Source of the DNA: Nocardia macrotermitis
GTDB lineage: Bacteria; Actinomycetota; Actinomycetes; Mycobacteriales; Mycobacteriaceae
DNA: 64,000 nt
Direction: 5' to 3'
NCBI RefSeq assembly: GCF_009604405.1
Contig: NZ_WEGK01000011.1
Coordinates: forward strand, 1-64,000
Below are positions 16,196-24,120 of this stretch, piece by piece. The position numbers and the translations under genes were made by a program. Below the pieces are notes generated by a model, which saw only the letters and a list, made by a program, of their open reading frames with translations, searched no databases and had not been told where the DNA came from. Every line of letters starts with the position of its first letter. Position 1 is the stretch's first letter.

Positions 16196-16227
16196 TTAGT
16201 CGACTGCCTAATTAGGCGAGTGACTAA
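16196..16227. promoter_or_regulatory. 32-bp dyad, likely operator of the divergent TetR
   Basis: GCCTAATTAGGC (16206-16217) is a perfect 12-bp palindrome. It is flanked symmetrically, across four unmatched positions on each side, by TTAGTC and GACTAA (16196-16201 and 16222-16227). The dyad sits between the operon head (SDR start 16064) and the TetR start (16400) in the most AT-rich part of the gap. It fits a TetR site able to control both directions. Confidence 0.75.
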
Positions 16228-16399
16228 GATATACGGCAGGCGTCTCGGAGCTGTCAATAGTCTTCGGGTGGAGGCACTTCCGGTGCGGGCGGTTCGCGGG
16301 CGCCGACCGCACCGCCCGTACACTGGGCGAACAGCTCGGCTGTTGCTGAGCAATCGCCGTCGGAGCCACACGAATCCCACGCCCGCAGGAGGACATCGG

Positions 16400-17017
16400 A
16401 TGAAGCCGGGCACGGGTCCCGAGGACTCCCCGACGCGGGCCGCGTTACTGGACGCGGCCGAGCAGATCATGCTCGAGGAGGGCTACGCCGCGGTGAGCAC
16501 CCGTCGGGTCGCGGCGCGGGCGCAGGCCAATCCGGCTCTCGTGTACTACTACTTCGGCACGATGGACACCCTGTTCATCGAACTGTTCCGCCGCGGCGCC
16601 GAACGCAGCTACCAGCGCCAGAGCGAGGCCCTGACCTCCCCGCAGCCGCTGTGGGCGCTGTGGGAGGCCATCCACGACCGCTCACACACCTCGCTGACCA
16701 TGGAATTCGTGGCGTTGGCCAATCACCGCAAAACCATTCGCGCCGAAATCGCCAAGTCCTCCAAGCGATTTCGTGCCTTGCAACTCGAAGAGGTCGCCCG
16801 GGTGCTGGACGGTTACGGCTACCACTCCGAGACCTATACGCCCGCCGCTCTGGTGTTGCTGATGTCGAGTGTGTCGCGATTCCTGCGCATGGAGGAGGCG
16901 TTCGGCGTGGATGCCGGGCACGACGATGTGACCGCGTTGCTCGAAAAGCTGCTGCGCGAACTCGAGGGGGACCCGCGGCCGGTCACCCCGGTTGCCGTCC
17001 CGGGTGAACTCCGGTAG
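16400..17017 (+). CDS. TetR family regulator of the Rieske operon
   Basis: A 205-residue repressor. The DNA-binding domain runs from AALLDAAEQIMLEEGYAAVS through RRVAARAQANPALVYYYFGT; YYYFG is the usual end of the recognition region. The rest is a helical ligand-binding domain (HTSLTMEFVALANHRKTIRA, also seen in TetR proteins beside SDR and catabolic genes). AGGAGG at 16388-16393 precedes the ATG by six bases, which overrules the longer open frame. It is divergent from the ten-gene operon, with the 32-bp dyad between them. Control of that operon, relieved by a pathway compound, is the natural inference. Confidence 0.92.
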   Translation: MKPGTGPEDSPTRAALLDAAEQIMLEEGYAAVSTRRVAARAQANPALVYYYFGTMDTLFIELFRRGAERSYQRQSEALTSPQPLWALWEAIHDRSHTSLTMEFVALANHRKTIRAEIAKSSKRFRALQLEEVARVLDGYGYHSETYTPAALVLLMSSVSRFLRMEEAFGVDAGHDDVTALLEKLLRELEGDPRPVTPVAVPGELR

Positions 17018-17179
17018 CAGCGGTTGTGCCAGAGCCCGTAGTTCGTCCGGGGCGAGGCGTTCGTGCAACTCGCGACAAGTCGAACATCTTGCGGCACAAC
17101 CGGACCCGTGCATTCCACCACCAACGCCCACAGCCCGACCGTGGACGCCCGGCCTATACGCTCCGGCCCGCGACACCGG

Positions 17180-17450
17180 GCTCTCGGTCATCCCCACCTG
17201 CTCGTAGCTCTGCCCGAAACATTTCCCGAGCAGCGGCAGTGATCCGCATGGTGTTTATGCCTGTCTGGGGATTCGGCCAGCTTCCGGCCGCCTGGGGTGA
17301 TCCGTATGGTGTGAAGCCGGTCCAGGGATTCGGCCTCCCCGGCTGCCACCTCGACAAGGCCGGGGGACTCCAGCCGGGCCAACGCCGTACAGGCTGCCCG
17401 GCTCGAGGCCGCGGTTCAGCGCCTCGATGGCGATGCTGGTCGTACTATGC
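17180..17450 (-). pseudogene. Decayed PadR-type winged-helix regulator
   Basis: Read on the minus strand, one frame gives IAIEALNRGLEPGSLYG and, after a frameshift, the next gives ALARLESPGLVEVAAGE followed by IRITPGGRKLAE. Together these match the PadR signature (L.xG.LYxAL.RLE..GLVE ... RITPxGRxxL). A second degraded copy of the last element (MRITAAAREMFRAE) follows in another frame. The N-terminal half is missing, where the hydrolase gene begins on the opposite strand. No intact reading frame remains, so this is a relic. Confidence 0.5.
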
Positions 17451-18586
17451 GAGCCGTGGACGCTCGCAAACGACGTTGGCCGCGCCGACTTCTCCTCGCC
17501 CTTCTCACGCTTGCGATCGCACTCGGCGGCTATGTCGGCTACGTGGCGGTCCGGGCCGCGCAGCCGGTCACGCTGCCCACTCCGACCGGCACGTTTCCAG
17601 TCGGCCGGACCATCGCCGACTGGACCGACCCCGGTCGCACCGACCCACTGGCCCCGGAGCCGAACCAACCCGTCGAGCTGTCGGTCTGGCTCTGGTACCC
17701 GGCCGCGAAGACCGGCGCGCCGCCTGCGCCCTACCTCCCCGGCGCTTGGTCCGGCCTGCACCTGTCCGGCATCGCGAGCATCGCGGAGACCCGTTTCGGC
17801 GACGTGCACAGCCACGCGATTGCCGACGTCCCCTTCGCGGCAGGGCGATTCCCGGTGGTCGTGCTGGAACCTGGGCTGGGCTTCGCCGCGCCGCAATACA
17901 CCACCATCGCGGAGAACCTGGCCAGCCACGGCTATCTGGTCGCCGGGGTCACGCCCACCTACAGCGCGAACCTCACCGTCCTGAACGGCCGAACCGTCGA
18001 CCGCACCCCGGCCGGCAACCCCGCCGCCTTCGACTCCTCCGACCTGCACGCCGGACCGGCCCAAACCGCCGGTGACCGCCTTATCGCGGACTGGACGGCC
18101 GACGCCCTGTTCGCCGCCGCCCGGGCCGCGAAACTCGAAGCGCAGCACGTCGATACGAAGACGCTCTACGTCGGCCATTCCTTCGGCGGCGCCGCCGCAC
18201 TCGAAGCCTGCCACGAGGATTCGCACTGCGTAGGTGCGGCCGACCTGGACGGCACCCAGTACGGCCCGGTCGTCCACACCGGTCTGACCAAGCCGATGCT
18301 GTTGCTCGGCAGCGAGAACTCCTGCATCACCGGCACCTGCCGGCCCGGGAACGCCGACGACCGCTCCTCCCTGACCACCGCCCGCAACCTGCTACAGGCC
18401 AGCACCGGCCGGATCACCCAATCCCAGATCAAAGGCACCCGCCACTTCAACTTCAGCGACTACAGCGGCTACTACCTGGCCGCCCCGATCCGCACCCAAC
18501 TCGCTCTCGGCAGTATCGACGGCCCCCAAACACTCACCACCATCAACGGCTACCTGACCACATTCGCCGACCAGGTCAGCCGGTGA
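17447..18586 (+). CDS. PAF-acetylhydrolase-like alpha/beta hydrolase, membrane-anchored or exported
   Basis: A 379-residue lipase-type hydrolase. Residues 1-36 have an Arg/Lys-rich start and one hydrophobic helix (LLLALLTLAIALGGYVGYVA), either a signal anchor or uncleaved signal. The oxyanion/nucleophile elements are VVVLEPGLGF and GHSFGG with Ser245; likely partners are Asp268 in ADLDGT and His333 in RHFNFSD. The order resembles platelet-activating-factor acetylhydrolase isoform II. It would cleave short acyl esters at the envelope. Four cysteines after the core (ACHEDSHC, SCITGTC) suggest disulfides, which supports an extracytoplasmic location. No strong ribosome site is visible before the ATG. 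Confidence 0.8.
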   Translation: MRAVDARKRRWPRRLLLALLTLAIALGGYVGYVAVRAAQPVTLPTPTGTFPVGRTIADWTDPGRTDPLAPEPNQPVELSVWLWYPAAKTGAPPAPYLPGAWSGLHLSGIASIAETRFGDVHSHAIADVPFAAGRFPVVVLEPGLGFAAPQYTTIAENLASHGYLVAGVTPTYSANLTVLNGRTVDRTPAGNPAAFDSSDLHAGPAQTAGDRLIADWTADALFAAARAAKLEAQHVDTKTLYVGHSFGGAAALEACHEDSHCVGAADLDGTQYGPVVHTGLTKPMLLLGSENSCITGTCRPGNADDRSSLTTARNLLQASTGRITQSQIKGTRHFNFSDYSGYYLAAPIRTQLALGSIDGPQTLTTINGYLTTFADQVSR

Positions 18587-18727
18587 GGGGACATCGTGTG
18601 AATACGGCTCCGACCACTCGAGCCGCCGCAGCCAGCCAGTGAGATCCGTTCCCGCCCAATCGGTTCGGGCTGCAACCTGATCGTGACCGAACGACTCCCA
18701 TCCGTGGCGCCGCGTGCATAGACCCGG

Positions 18728-18744
18728 AAGTGGTTGCGCCACTT
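18728..18744. terminator. Weak hairpin between convergent genes
   Basis: AAGTGG, loop TTGCG, CCACTT form a perfect 6-bp stem in the 200-bp gap between the converging hydrolase (ends 18586) and ESX-accessory operon (ends 18788). No T-run follows. It may serve as a bidirectional terminator. Confidence 0.3.
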
Positions 18745-18787
18745 GCAGCCAGAAACTCGTCCTGGTCGGAGCGGACCTGCCCAGAAC

Positions 18788-18997
18788 TCAAATGCTCACA
18801 AATCCGTCGGCCCAGTGGTCGCGATCCAACTTGTAGCGATCGATAATGAACCCATCGGGCGATGTGATGAACCCGGGCTTCCGACGCAGCCTGTCGACAG
18901 CCTCCTCAGCGGATTCCATCGAGGAATACACCCCGATGAGTTTCACATCCGCGGAGACATCGTCCAATTCGTGCTGGACAACGTAGACGTAATCCAA
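18788..18997 (-). CDS. Small protein, DUF7336-like
   Basis: A 69-residue soluble protein. YVYVVQHE, VKLIGVYSS, AEEAVDRLRRKPGF and IIDRYKLDRDHWADGF match a small family that I know as DUF7336, often found near secreted-toxin or ESX loci. Its ATG is 3 bp after the stop of the EspG-like gene, so it is the last gene of the ESX-accessory operon. The role is unknown. An immunity or chaperone-type function would fit but nothing in the sequence proves it. Confidence 0.65.
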   Translation of the reverse strand: MDYVYVVQHELDDVSADVKLIGVYSSMESAEEAVDRLRRKPGFITSPDGFIIDRYKLDRDHWADGFVSI

Positions 18998-19000
18998 TTC

Positions 19001-19783
19001 TCAGCCCCAGGGGGAGGAACGCTGTTCCTGCGCGGCGCGGTCGATCAGCTGCTGTATCGAGGCGCGTAGTTTGTCCGCGGTCAACGGTGTTGCCTCGACT
19101 CGATCGCCGAGGGTGATCAGGTAGCGGCCCTCCTCGACGAAATCGACTACCCGCAGATAGTCGCCGGTGTCCTGCCAACCATCCAGTGCCGCACCGCGAT
19201 CCACCTTGATCTCGACATAGGTGCGGTACGGCTTGCGGAGGAACTTCACGGCTTGTGCCCGGGGGCTGCGGTGAGCGTTCGCGCTCCATGTCTCCGAGGG
19301 CGCGAGATCCAGCCGATTGATCGACACTCCGTGTGCCTTGCCCGGCGGCACGTCCGGCAGCAGCGACACCATGCGGGCGGCCGCGCCACCGGGACCTTGC
19401 AGGTAGACCCGAATATTCCCGGCCGCGTCGAGTTCGCGATCGGGCCCCGGCTCCTGCACCAGCACGCCGCCGACGCCCCCGGCATCGATCCCGGCGTGCA
19501 TGCGCACCATCCGCTCACGCCCGTCCAGCCGGTACCCGAACATCATCACGTGCACCTGTGGCTGCGCGAGGGCTTGCAATGCCCGATACAGACCGTCGTC
19601 GGCCCGCGTCAGATCGACGAGTTTCCTTGCGGCGACCTTGCATTCGCGATCCAGATCGGTCCGATACTCGGCTGTGAGCCGGGATTCGATCGGAAACGGC
19701 GTCCGATCCCGCCCCACCGCCTGCCACGCGGTGTAGAACTCCAGCTGCGACAGCACCCACGCGTTCGCGGTACCTGTGGTCAT
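19001..19783 (-). CDS. EspG-like ESX secretion-associated chaperone
   Basis: A 260-residue cytosolic protein. It opens with VLSQLEFYTAWQAVGRDRTPFPIE, the LxxxEFxxxWxxxGxxxxPxP pattern of EspG proteins, and continues with an alternating beta/alpha body (VHVMMFGYRLDGRERMVRMH) and RVVDFVEEGRYLIT near the end. EspG chaperones bind PE-PPE or PPE-like substrates and deliver them to the ESX type VII apparatus. The PPE-like gene lies directly upstream in the same operon, a convincing partner. Sequence likeness to EspG is moderate, so the call is by motif and context. Confidence 0.72.
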   Translation of the reverse strand: MTTGTANAWVLSQLEFYTAWQAVGRDRTPFPIESRLTAEYRTDLDRECKVAARKLVDLTRADDGLYRALQALAQPQVHVMMFGYRLDGRERMVRMHAGIDAGGVGGVLVQEPGPDRELDAAGNIRVYLQGPGGAAARMVSLLPDVPPGKAHGVSINRLDLAPSETWSANAHRSPRAQAVKFLRKPYRTYVEIKVDRGAALDGWQDTGDYLRVVDFVEEGRYLITLGDRVEATPLTADKLRASIQQLIDRAAQEQRSSPWG

Positions 19784-19908
19784 CGCCCGCCCCCATCACA
19801 CATGAACAAGCTCGCCGACCTTCTCGGCGAGCCAGTCGACTCTAGCAAGGGGCGGAACCGATTTCGATCGCCGATACCGCACATCGGCCCTGCGCCGTGG
19901 TTGGACGG

Positions 19909-21210
19909 TCATGCTTCGTAGTCGCCGCCGATCACACCGCCCGGCAGCAGACGCTCCTCGGGGCCGAGCAACTCTTCCTGCACGCCCCGCAGGTAATCGG
20001 CGGTCTTGTGCTCCTTGTCCCCCTCGCCGTCCTTCTTCTGGCCGTGCGGCATCATATTGCTGCCCAGGCCGGAGGTGGACTTGTTCGCCGCGTTGGCCGC
20101 GGTCGCCGCGGTGGTCGTACCGTTCGTGGTACCCGGGATGCTCGAACCCAAGCCGCCACCGGAATTGAACCCACCCATGCCCGTGGTCCCCGCCGTGCCC
20201 GAACCCGACGGGCTGTACCCGGCGGTGCTCGTCGGCGAGGAACTCGAACTCAGACCCGTGGTCGCATCGGGCAGATTCAGGCTCGACGGACTGGTCGAAC
20301 TATTCGTACTCGTACCGGACAGGTTGTAGCTGGTAGCCGAACTACTGGCGCTCGGGCTGTAACTCGACGCACCCGAACTGTTCGACGGACCGTACGTGGT
20401 CGAAGGGGAATTGTACGTACTCGTGCCGGTGCCGCTCTGCGACGGACCGGTCGGCCCCGAAGCGCCGCCGGAATTATTGTCCGACTTCGTCGCGCCGGGC
20501 ATTTTTGGGACCTGTTTATCCGCGTCAGGGAGATATTTAGCGTATACCTGATTCATGACGTCACGCGCCTCTGACTGGGCGTTGCTTTCCCTGCCCTTAT
20601 CGGTCATGTGATGACCGATGGTGGTTGCGACTCCCGCTCCGGGAAGCACCGCATTCGCAACCGCGTCGGTGAGAATTCCCGCAACCGAGGTGCTGGTACT
20701 CTTCGCTTTGTCGGGAAGCTGGTTCTTGACCTGCGTCAACGTTGCGGCGGCGTCACTGACCTTGCTGCCGACGATTAGTGCGGCGTTTTTGAGGGAGTCG
20801 ACGTCATCGGCGTACTTGCGAACGCTTGTCTTCGCGGAATCAGCGGTGGCGCCGGTCCAGCCGTCGTTTATCTGTCCCTCGATCGCCCCTTGGAACAGAG
20901 TCGCTTTCGTATGGAGATCGTCGGCGATTTTGTTCCATGCGTCCACGCCCAGCCCCAGACCCTGAGTGTCGATGCTGTCGCGATACTTGAGAATGTCGTC
21001 GTGTGACATCCCGTCAAAGTTTTCCATCAGTTGCGCGACGGTCTCGGGCAGGTACTCGCCGTGATAGTTCTGTCCGAGACTATTGCTGATTTTCTGCGCC
21101 GCGTCGCGTTCCGCAACCCCTTTGGTCTGAGCATCCTTCTCGCCCTGCGTAGGCGAGACGCTGGAGCTGAACTGGCTGGTCAGACTGTCGATAAAGTCGC
21201 CGAGGCTCAT
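19909..21210 (-). CDS. PPE/WXG-like ESX substrate with long Ser/Thr/Gly-rich tail
   Basis: A 433-residue protein. The first 230 residues are helical, with a turn at GQINDGWTGATADSAKTSVR that resembles the WXG turn of ESX substrates. Residues 235-395 are a low-complexity linker of Ser, Thr, Gly, Pro and Tyr, in the style of secreted PPE-like and EspB-like proteins. The C-terminal TADYLRGVQEELLGPEERL followed by VIGG resembles the conserved tail of actinobacterial PPE-like proteins. No Sec signal is present, consistent with ESX export. It lies between a small helical gene and the EspG-like gene. It is expected at the cell surface or outside. Confidence 0.7.
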   Translation of the reverse strand: MSLGDFIDSLTSQFSSSVSPTQGEKDAQTKGVAERDAAQKISNSLGQNYHGEYLPETVAQLMENFDGMSHDDILKYRDSIDTQGLGLGVDAWNKIADDLHTKATLFQGAIEGQINDGWTGATADSAKTSVRKYADDVDSLKNAALIVGSKVSDAAATLTQVKNQLPDKAKSTSTSVAGILTDAVANAVLPGAGVATTIGHHMTDKGRESNAQSEARDVMNQVYAKYLPDADKQVPKMPGATKSDNNSGGASGPTGPSQSGTGTSTYNSPSTTYGPSNSSGASSYSPSASSSATSYNLSGTSTNSSTSPSSLNLPDATTGLSSSSSPTSTAGYSPSGSGTAGTTGMGGFNSGGGLGSSIPGTTNGTTTAATAANAANKSTSGLGSNMMPHGQKKDGEGDKEHKTADYLRGVQEELLGPEERLLPGGVIGGDYEA

Positions 21211-21233
21211 CGCCCTCGATCCCCCTGGGCTAG

Positions 21234-21638
21234 TTACTTGTCGATTTTATTCATAGCTTGACGGAGCTTGTCCTTGGTCGCCTCATCGGAACTCGTGAAG
21301 GCATCCTTGGCTTTCTTGAACATTTCCTCCATCTGCATTACCACATCAATTCGCTCTTGTATTGCTTCCTTCAAAGAGCCTGTCCCGGTGTCACCGATAG
21401 CCAAGGTGTGGAACTTATTTCCCAGAGCAGATGCTGACTTCAGTGTGCCAAATGATGCGACGTGCACCAGCTCCGAACAACGGAACTTCAGTGCATTCAG
21501 ATCGACCAAATAGTTCTGGCAATGCTGAATGCACTTGTCTGCTACGCCATCCTCGATTATCAGCTGGCCCGATGCCGCACTGTTTGCGTAGTTCGTAAAC
21601 TGCTGCTTCATGTCGATCATGCTGTTTGCGTCGCCCAT
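21234..21638 (-). CDS. Small helical ESX-operon protein
   Basis: A 134-residue all-helical protein without signal peptide. It contains MIDMKQQFTNYANSAASGQL, a central ALGNKFHTLAIGD, and a charged C-terminal helix (MEEMFKKAKDAFTSSDEATK). The codon usage is less GC-rich than that of the neighbours. Size and helical content suit a WXG100-like or partner protein of the downstream PPE-like substrate, 23 bp away. It has no clear WXG turn, and I cannot place it in a named family. The ATG is preceded only by a weak GCGGGAA. Confidence 0.6.
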   Translation of the reverse strand: MGDANSMIDMKQQFTNYANSAASGQLIIEDGVADKCIQHCQNYLVDLNALKFRCSELVHVASFGTLKSASALGNKFHTLAIGDTGTGSLKEAIQERIDVVMQMEEMFKKAKDAFTSSDEATKDKLRQAMNKIDK

Positions 21639-21683
21639 GATTCCCGCTTCTTGTCAGGCTGAGTTGCGTCCAATGATGGTTGG

Positions 21684-22193
21684 CTACTTCGGTATAGACG
21701 AGTTCAGAGACCCGGCCGATTTCAGGGCGATAGCGCAATAGTCAATGCTAGCGTTCGACGTACCCGATTTGCGGATGATCACTTCGACCACACCTTTCGA
21801 GGTCGGGAAATCTACACCACAACTATCCGACTCGTCGTTGTAACTGATAGCTTCACGACCGGAAACGTCGACGTTATGTATATTCTTGAAACTATCATTG
21901 GAACGGACTTCATCCATGGTGTGAACTGTGGAATGTACTGCAAGGAAATAGTCGTCGTTGTTCCAAGCGCAAGCCTTCCAGCCTGCCTGAGCAACGCCGA
22001 ACACATTCGTATTCTTCGTACTGGGATCGACGCCTGTCGCCTTGACCGCACTATCCGACAGAGTGCACGGATCCCACAGTTGAGCTTCGGTGAGCTTGGT
22101 CGGGGATGCTGCCGACGACCCGGAGTCGCTCTTGTTGCATCCGGCCACGGCCAACACTGCACACACACCAGCTGCCACTGCCAGCGCACGCAT
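21684..22193 (-). CDS. DUF3558 family lipoprotein
   Basis: A 169-residue predicted lipoprotein. The signal MRALAVAAGVCAVLAVAGC ends in a lipobox (LAVAGC) with lipidated Cys19. The mature part carries WDPCTLSDSAVKATGVDPST and GWKACAW, with a late DSCGV and DYCAIA, the paired-cysteine pattern of DUF3558. This family is common in Mycobacteriales and often lies in ESX or envelope loci. ATG at 22193 follows CGGGGGTTGT; in-frame starts at 22208 and 22235 are possible. First gene of the five-gene operon; the 390 bp upstream carry no recognisable gene. Confidence 0.78.
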   Translation of the reverse strand: MRALAVAAGVCAVLAVAGCNKSDSGSSAASPTKLTEAQLWDPCTLSDSAVKATGVDPSTKNTNVFGVAQAGWKACAWNNDDYFLAVHSTVHTMDEVRSNDSFKNIHNVDVSGREAISYNDESDSCGVDFPTSKGVVEVIIRKSGTSNASIDYCAIALKSAGSLNSSIPK

Positions 22194-22235
22194 ACAACCC
22201 CCGATCATCGAGAACAAGTCGCCCCACCTTAGCAA

Positions 22236-22585
22236 CGGGGCTGCCCCGGTTCGACCGCAACCGCGCCAACGGCGTTCTTACTGTCGATGAACGTCCGGAC
22301 CGGACACCACTCGTCGGGCCGGATGTCGTGCTGCACAACAGAACACGGTCGATCAACCCACATGATCCATGCCGAGTCCAACGGTCCTCAGACCGCCATC
22401 GACGGTGACTACTTCTACTCTGTGTTGACGGTCTGGTGCCGAACACCAACGGGTTGGTAGGCGTTCCGACCACCTTACGAATCGGATCCAGGCGCTACGA
22501 GTCGTGGGCGACAAGACTCGCTTGGTCTCGCGGGATGCGTCGCGTTGGTGTCCGAATCTGCTGTGGCGCAGAGGAATCGATCGCT
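22236..22585. other. Intergenic region upstream of the ESX-accessory operon
   Basis: About 350 bp. No reading frame here looks like protein on either strand. It should hold the promoter of the DUF3558-led operon, but I cannot pick out -35/-10 elements with confidence. Confidence 0.4.
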
Positions 22586-22789
22586 CTACTGATCGAAACT
22601 GCCCTTCGTGAGGCGATTCGTGAACGCGTCCCAGTCGGAGAGGGTGAAGAGCAGTGCCGGGCCGGTCGGGTTCTTCGAGTCTCGGACGCCGACCATGCCC
22701 TCGTCGAGATGGGCCACCTCGACGCACTCTTTGCCGCTGAGGCTCCGGCTGCTCTTGAACCATCTCGCACCCGACAAGTCGATGATCAT
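22586..22789 (-). CDS. DUF397 domain protein
   Basis: A 67-residue DUF397 protein: WFKSSRSLSGKECVEVAHL followed by VGVRDSKNP and FTLSDWDAF, the whole family signature. DUF397 proteins are encoded next to XRE/DUF5753 regulators in actinomycetes (the BldB/AbaA-like and toxin-antitoxin-like pairs) and are thought to be partners or antagonists of that regulator. The ATG overlaps the regulator TGA (ATGA), so the two are translationally coupled. Confidence 0.92.
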   Translation of the reverse strand: MIIDLSGARWFKSSRSLSGKECVEVAHLDEGMVGVRDSKNPTGPALLFTLSDWDAFTNRLTKGSFDQ

Positions 22790-23658
22790 GAGCCGTACTC
22801 CTTCTGCATCGCCTCGATGAGGCCCCGAGTGTCGTTCTCACTCAAGGCTACCCGCTCGACATCGGCCCGGGCGTTCCGGAACAATTCGATCTCAGCGGGC
22901 TTATCCAGGTAGAGCACGCCTGCCAGACTCTCCACATAGATTACCGGCGGTTCGGTGAGTATCGGATTCAGATGCTCTGGAAACTCCAGGAAGACAAAGT
23001 CTTTGACATGCAGGCCCAGATGCGGTGGTGCGGTGAAGGGGACAATCCTGATCGACACGTTAGGCAGTTTGCTTACCTCGAGAATGTGGCTCAACTGTCT
23101 CACCATTGCTTCGTTACCGCACATGTTATGACGCAACACTGATTCGTTGAGCAGAGCGGAAAATGTGAAGTTCGGATCATCAAGCCGCTCTTGGCGTTTC
23201 GCAAGGATTCCGAGTTCGCTGTCGATATTCACCGGTCGACCTTGGGTATCCCAGATCGCTCGCCGATACTCCGGAAGCTGAAGCAGCCCAGGCAGAATCA
23301 GCGACTGCCAGGTCGAGACACGACAAGCAGCACCCTCGAGACCGACATACAATTCCACCTCCGGCTCGATCCCACCGGCGAACGATTGCCACCACCCGTC
23401 CTTGCGGGACTCGGCAGCCAACCACAGCAGGGCCTGACGGTCCTCATCGCTCACCCCGTACAGGTCGCACAGCAGGTTCACGGTCACCCGCTTCACCTCA
23501 CTGGAACGTCCAGTCTCCAACCGCCACAACGTCTGCGACCCCATCTCACACGACCGAGCCGCATGCATCCGACTCATCTTGAGCCCCTCCCGGAACTCCC
23601 GCAGCCGACGCCCGAGCACCCGACGCGGCAGACTGCTGTTGCGCGGTTCATCAGACAC
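22786..23658 (-). CDS. XRE helix-turn-helix regulator with DUF5753 domain
   Basis: A 290-residue regulator. Residues 10-70 form an XRE helix-turn-helix (LGRRLREFREGLKMSRMHAA, then LWRLETGRSSEVKRVTV). The remainder is the DUF5753 ligand-binding-like domain (VSTWQSLILPGLLQLPEYRR, RQERLDDPNFTFSALLNESV, PNVSIRIVPF). These XRE/DUF397 pairs control development or act in toxin-antitoxin-like systems in Streptomyces. GTG at 23658 is preferred, with GTGGG upstream; GTG 23667 and TTG 23679 are alternatives. It lies between the two ESX-linked transcription units and could control either one. Confidence 0.88.
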   Translation of the reverse strand: MSDEPRNSSLPRRVLGRRLREFREGLKMSRMHAARSCEMGSQTLWRLETGRSSEVKRVTVNLLCDLYGVSDEDRQALLWLAAESRKDGWWQSFAGGIEPEVELYVGLEGAACRVSTWQSLILPGLLQLPEYRRAIWDTQGRPVNIDSELGILAKRQERLDDPNFTFSALLNESVLRHNMCGNEAMVRQLSHILEVSKLPNVSIRIVPFTAPPHLGLHVKDFVFLEFPEHLNPILTEPPVIYVESLAGVLYLDKPAEIELFRNARADVERVALSENDTRGLIEAMQKEYGS

Positions 23659-23670
23659 TGAAAACACCCA

Positions 23671-23746
23671 CCCTTCCAATTACGGGACCACCGTTCCGCA
23701 CGTATTCCAATGCACTCCACCCCAATTGGAACGTTCCAGTATTCCA
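23671..23746. promoter_or_regulatory. Cluster of TTCCA/TGGAA elements upstream of the XRE gene
   Basis: TGGAACGTTCCA (23727-23738) is a perfect palindrome that overlaps a second one, CCAATTGG (23722-23729). Further TTCCA units occur at about 23675, 23705 and 23742. The cluster lies just upstream of the XRE start, in an AT-rich patch, and could be its own operator array. Confidence 0.5.
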
Positions 23747-24120
23747 AACCAAATGGAGCGATTCCGCCTCCGAACGAAATCCAACGGCGACCACCAACCG
23801 TACCCGTCCAATGCTTTACTGGCACCCATTGACGGCCACCAACTTTCAGCGGTCACCCGTCCATTTCGACGACCCCACAACACTTTCCGCAGCCCGAATT
23901 TCCGTCCCGCTCCGCCTTGCCCACATCGCCGGGCTTCGACGTGTCTTGCGAGATCGCGCTGCCGCCGCTCTCTCCGCCGAGGCCATGATCATCTCGACAG
24001 CCGCAGACCCCGGCCACCTGACCATCTTTGGCCAGCCGAGGAGGACAGGTCCAGCCGATGTATGCTGGAGAACCCGAATGCACTGCGGGGGAGTCGATGT
24101 CATGAGAATCGGAGTGGGCG
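23747..24120. other. Gap between divergent units, weak open frame only
   Basis: A plus-strand frame of 107 codons (23811-24134) runs into the next gene, but has no good ribosome site and no recognisable motif, so I do not call it. GGAGAATC and AGTGGGCG lie just before the ATG at 24121. Confidence 0.35.
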
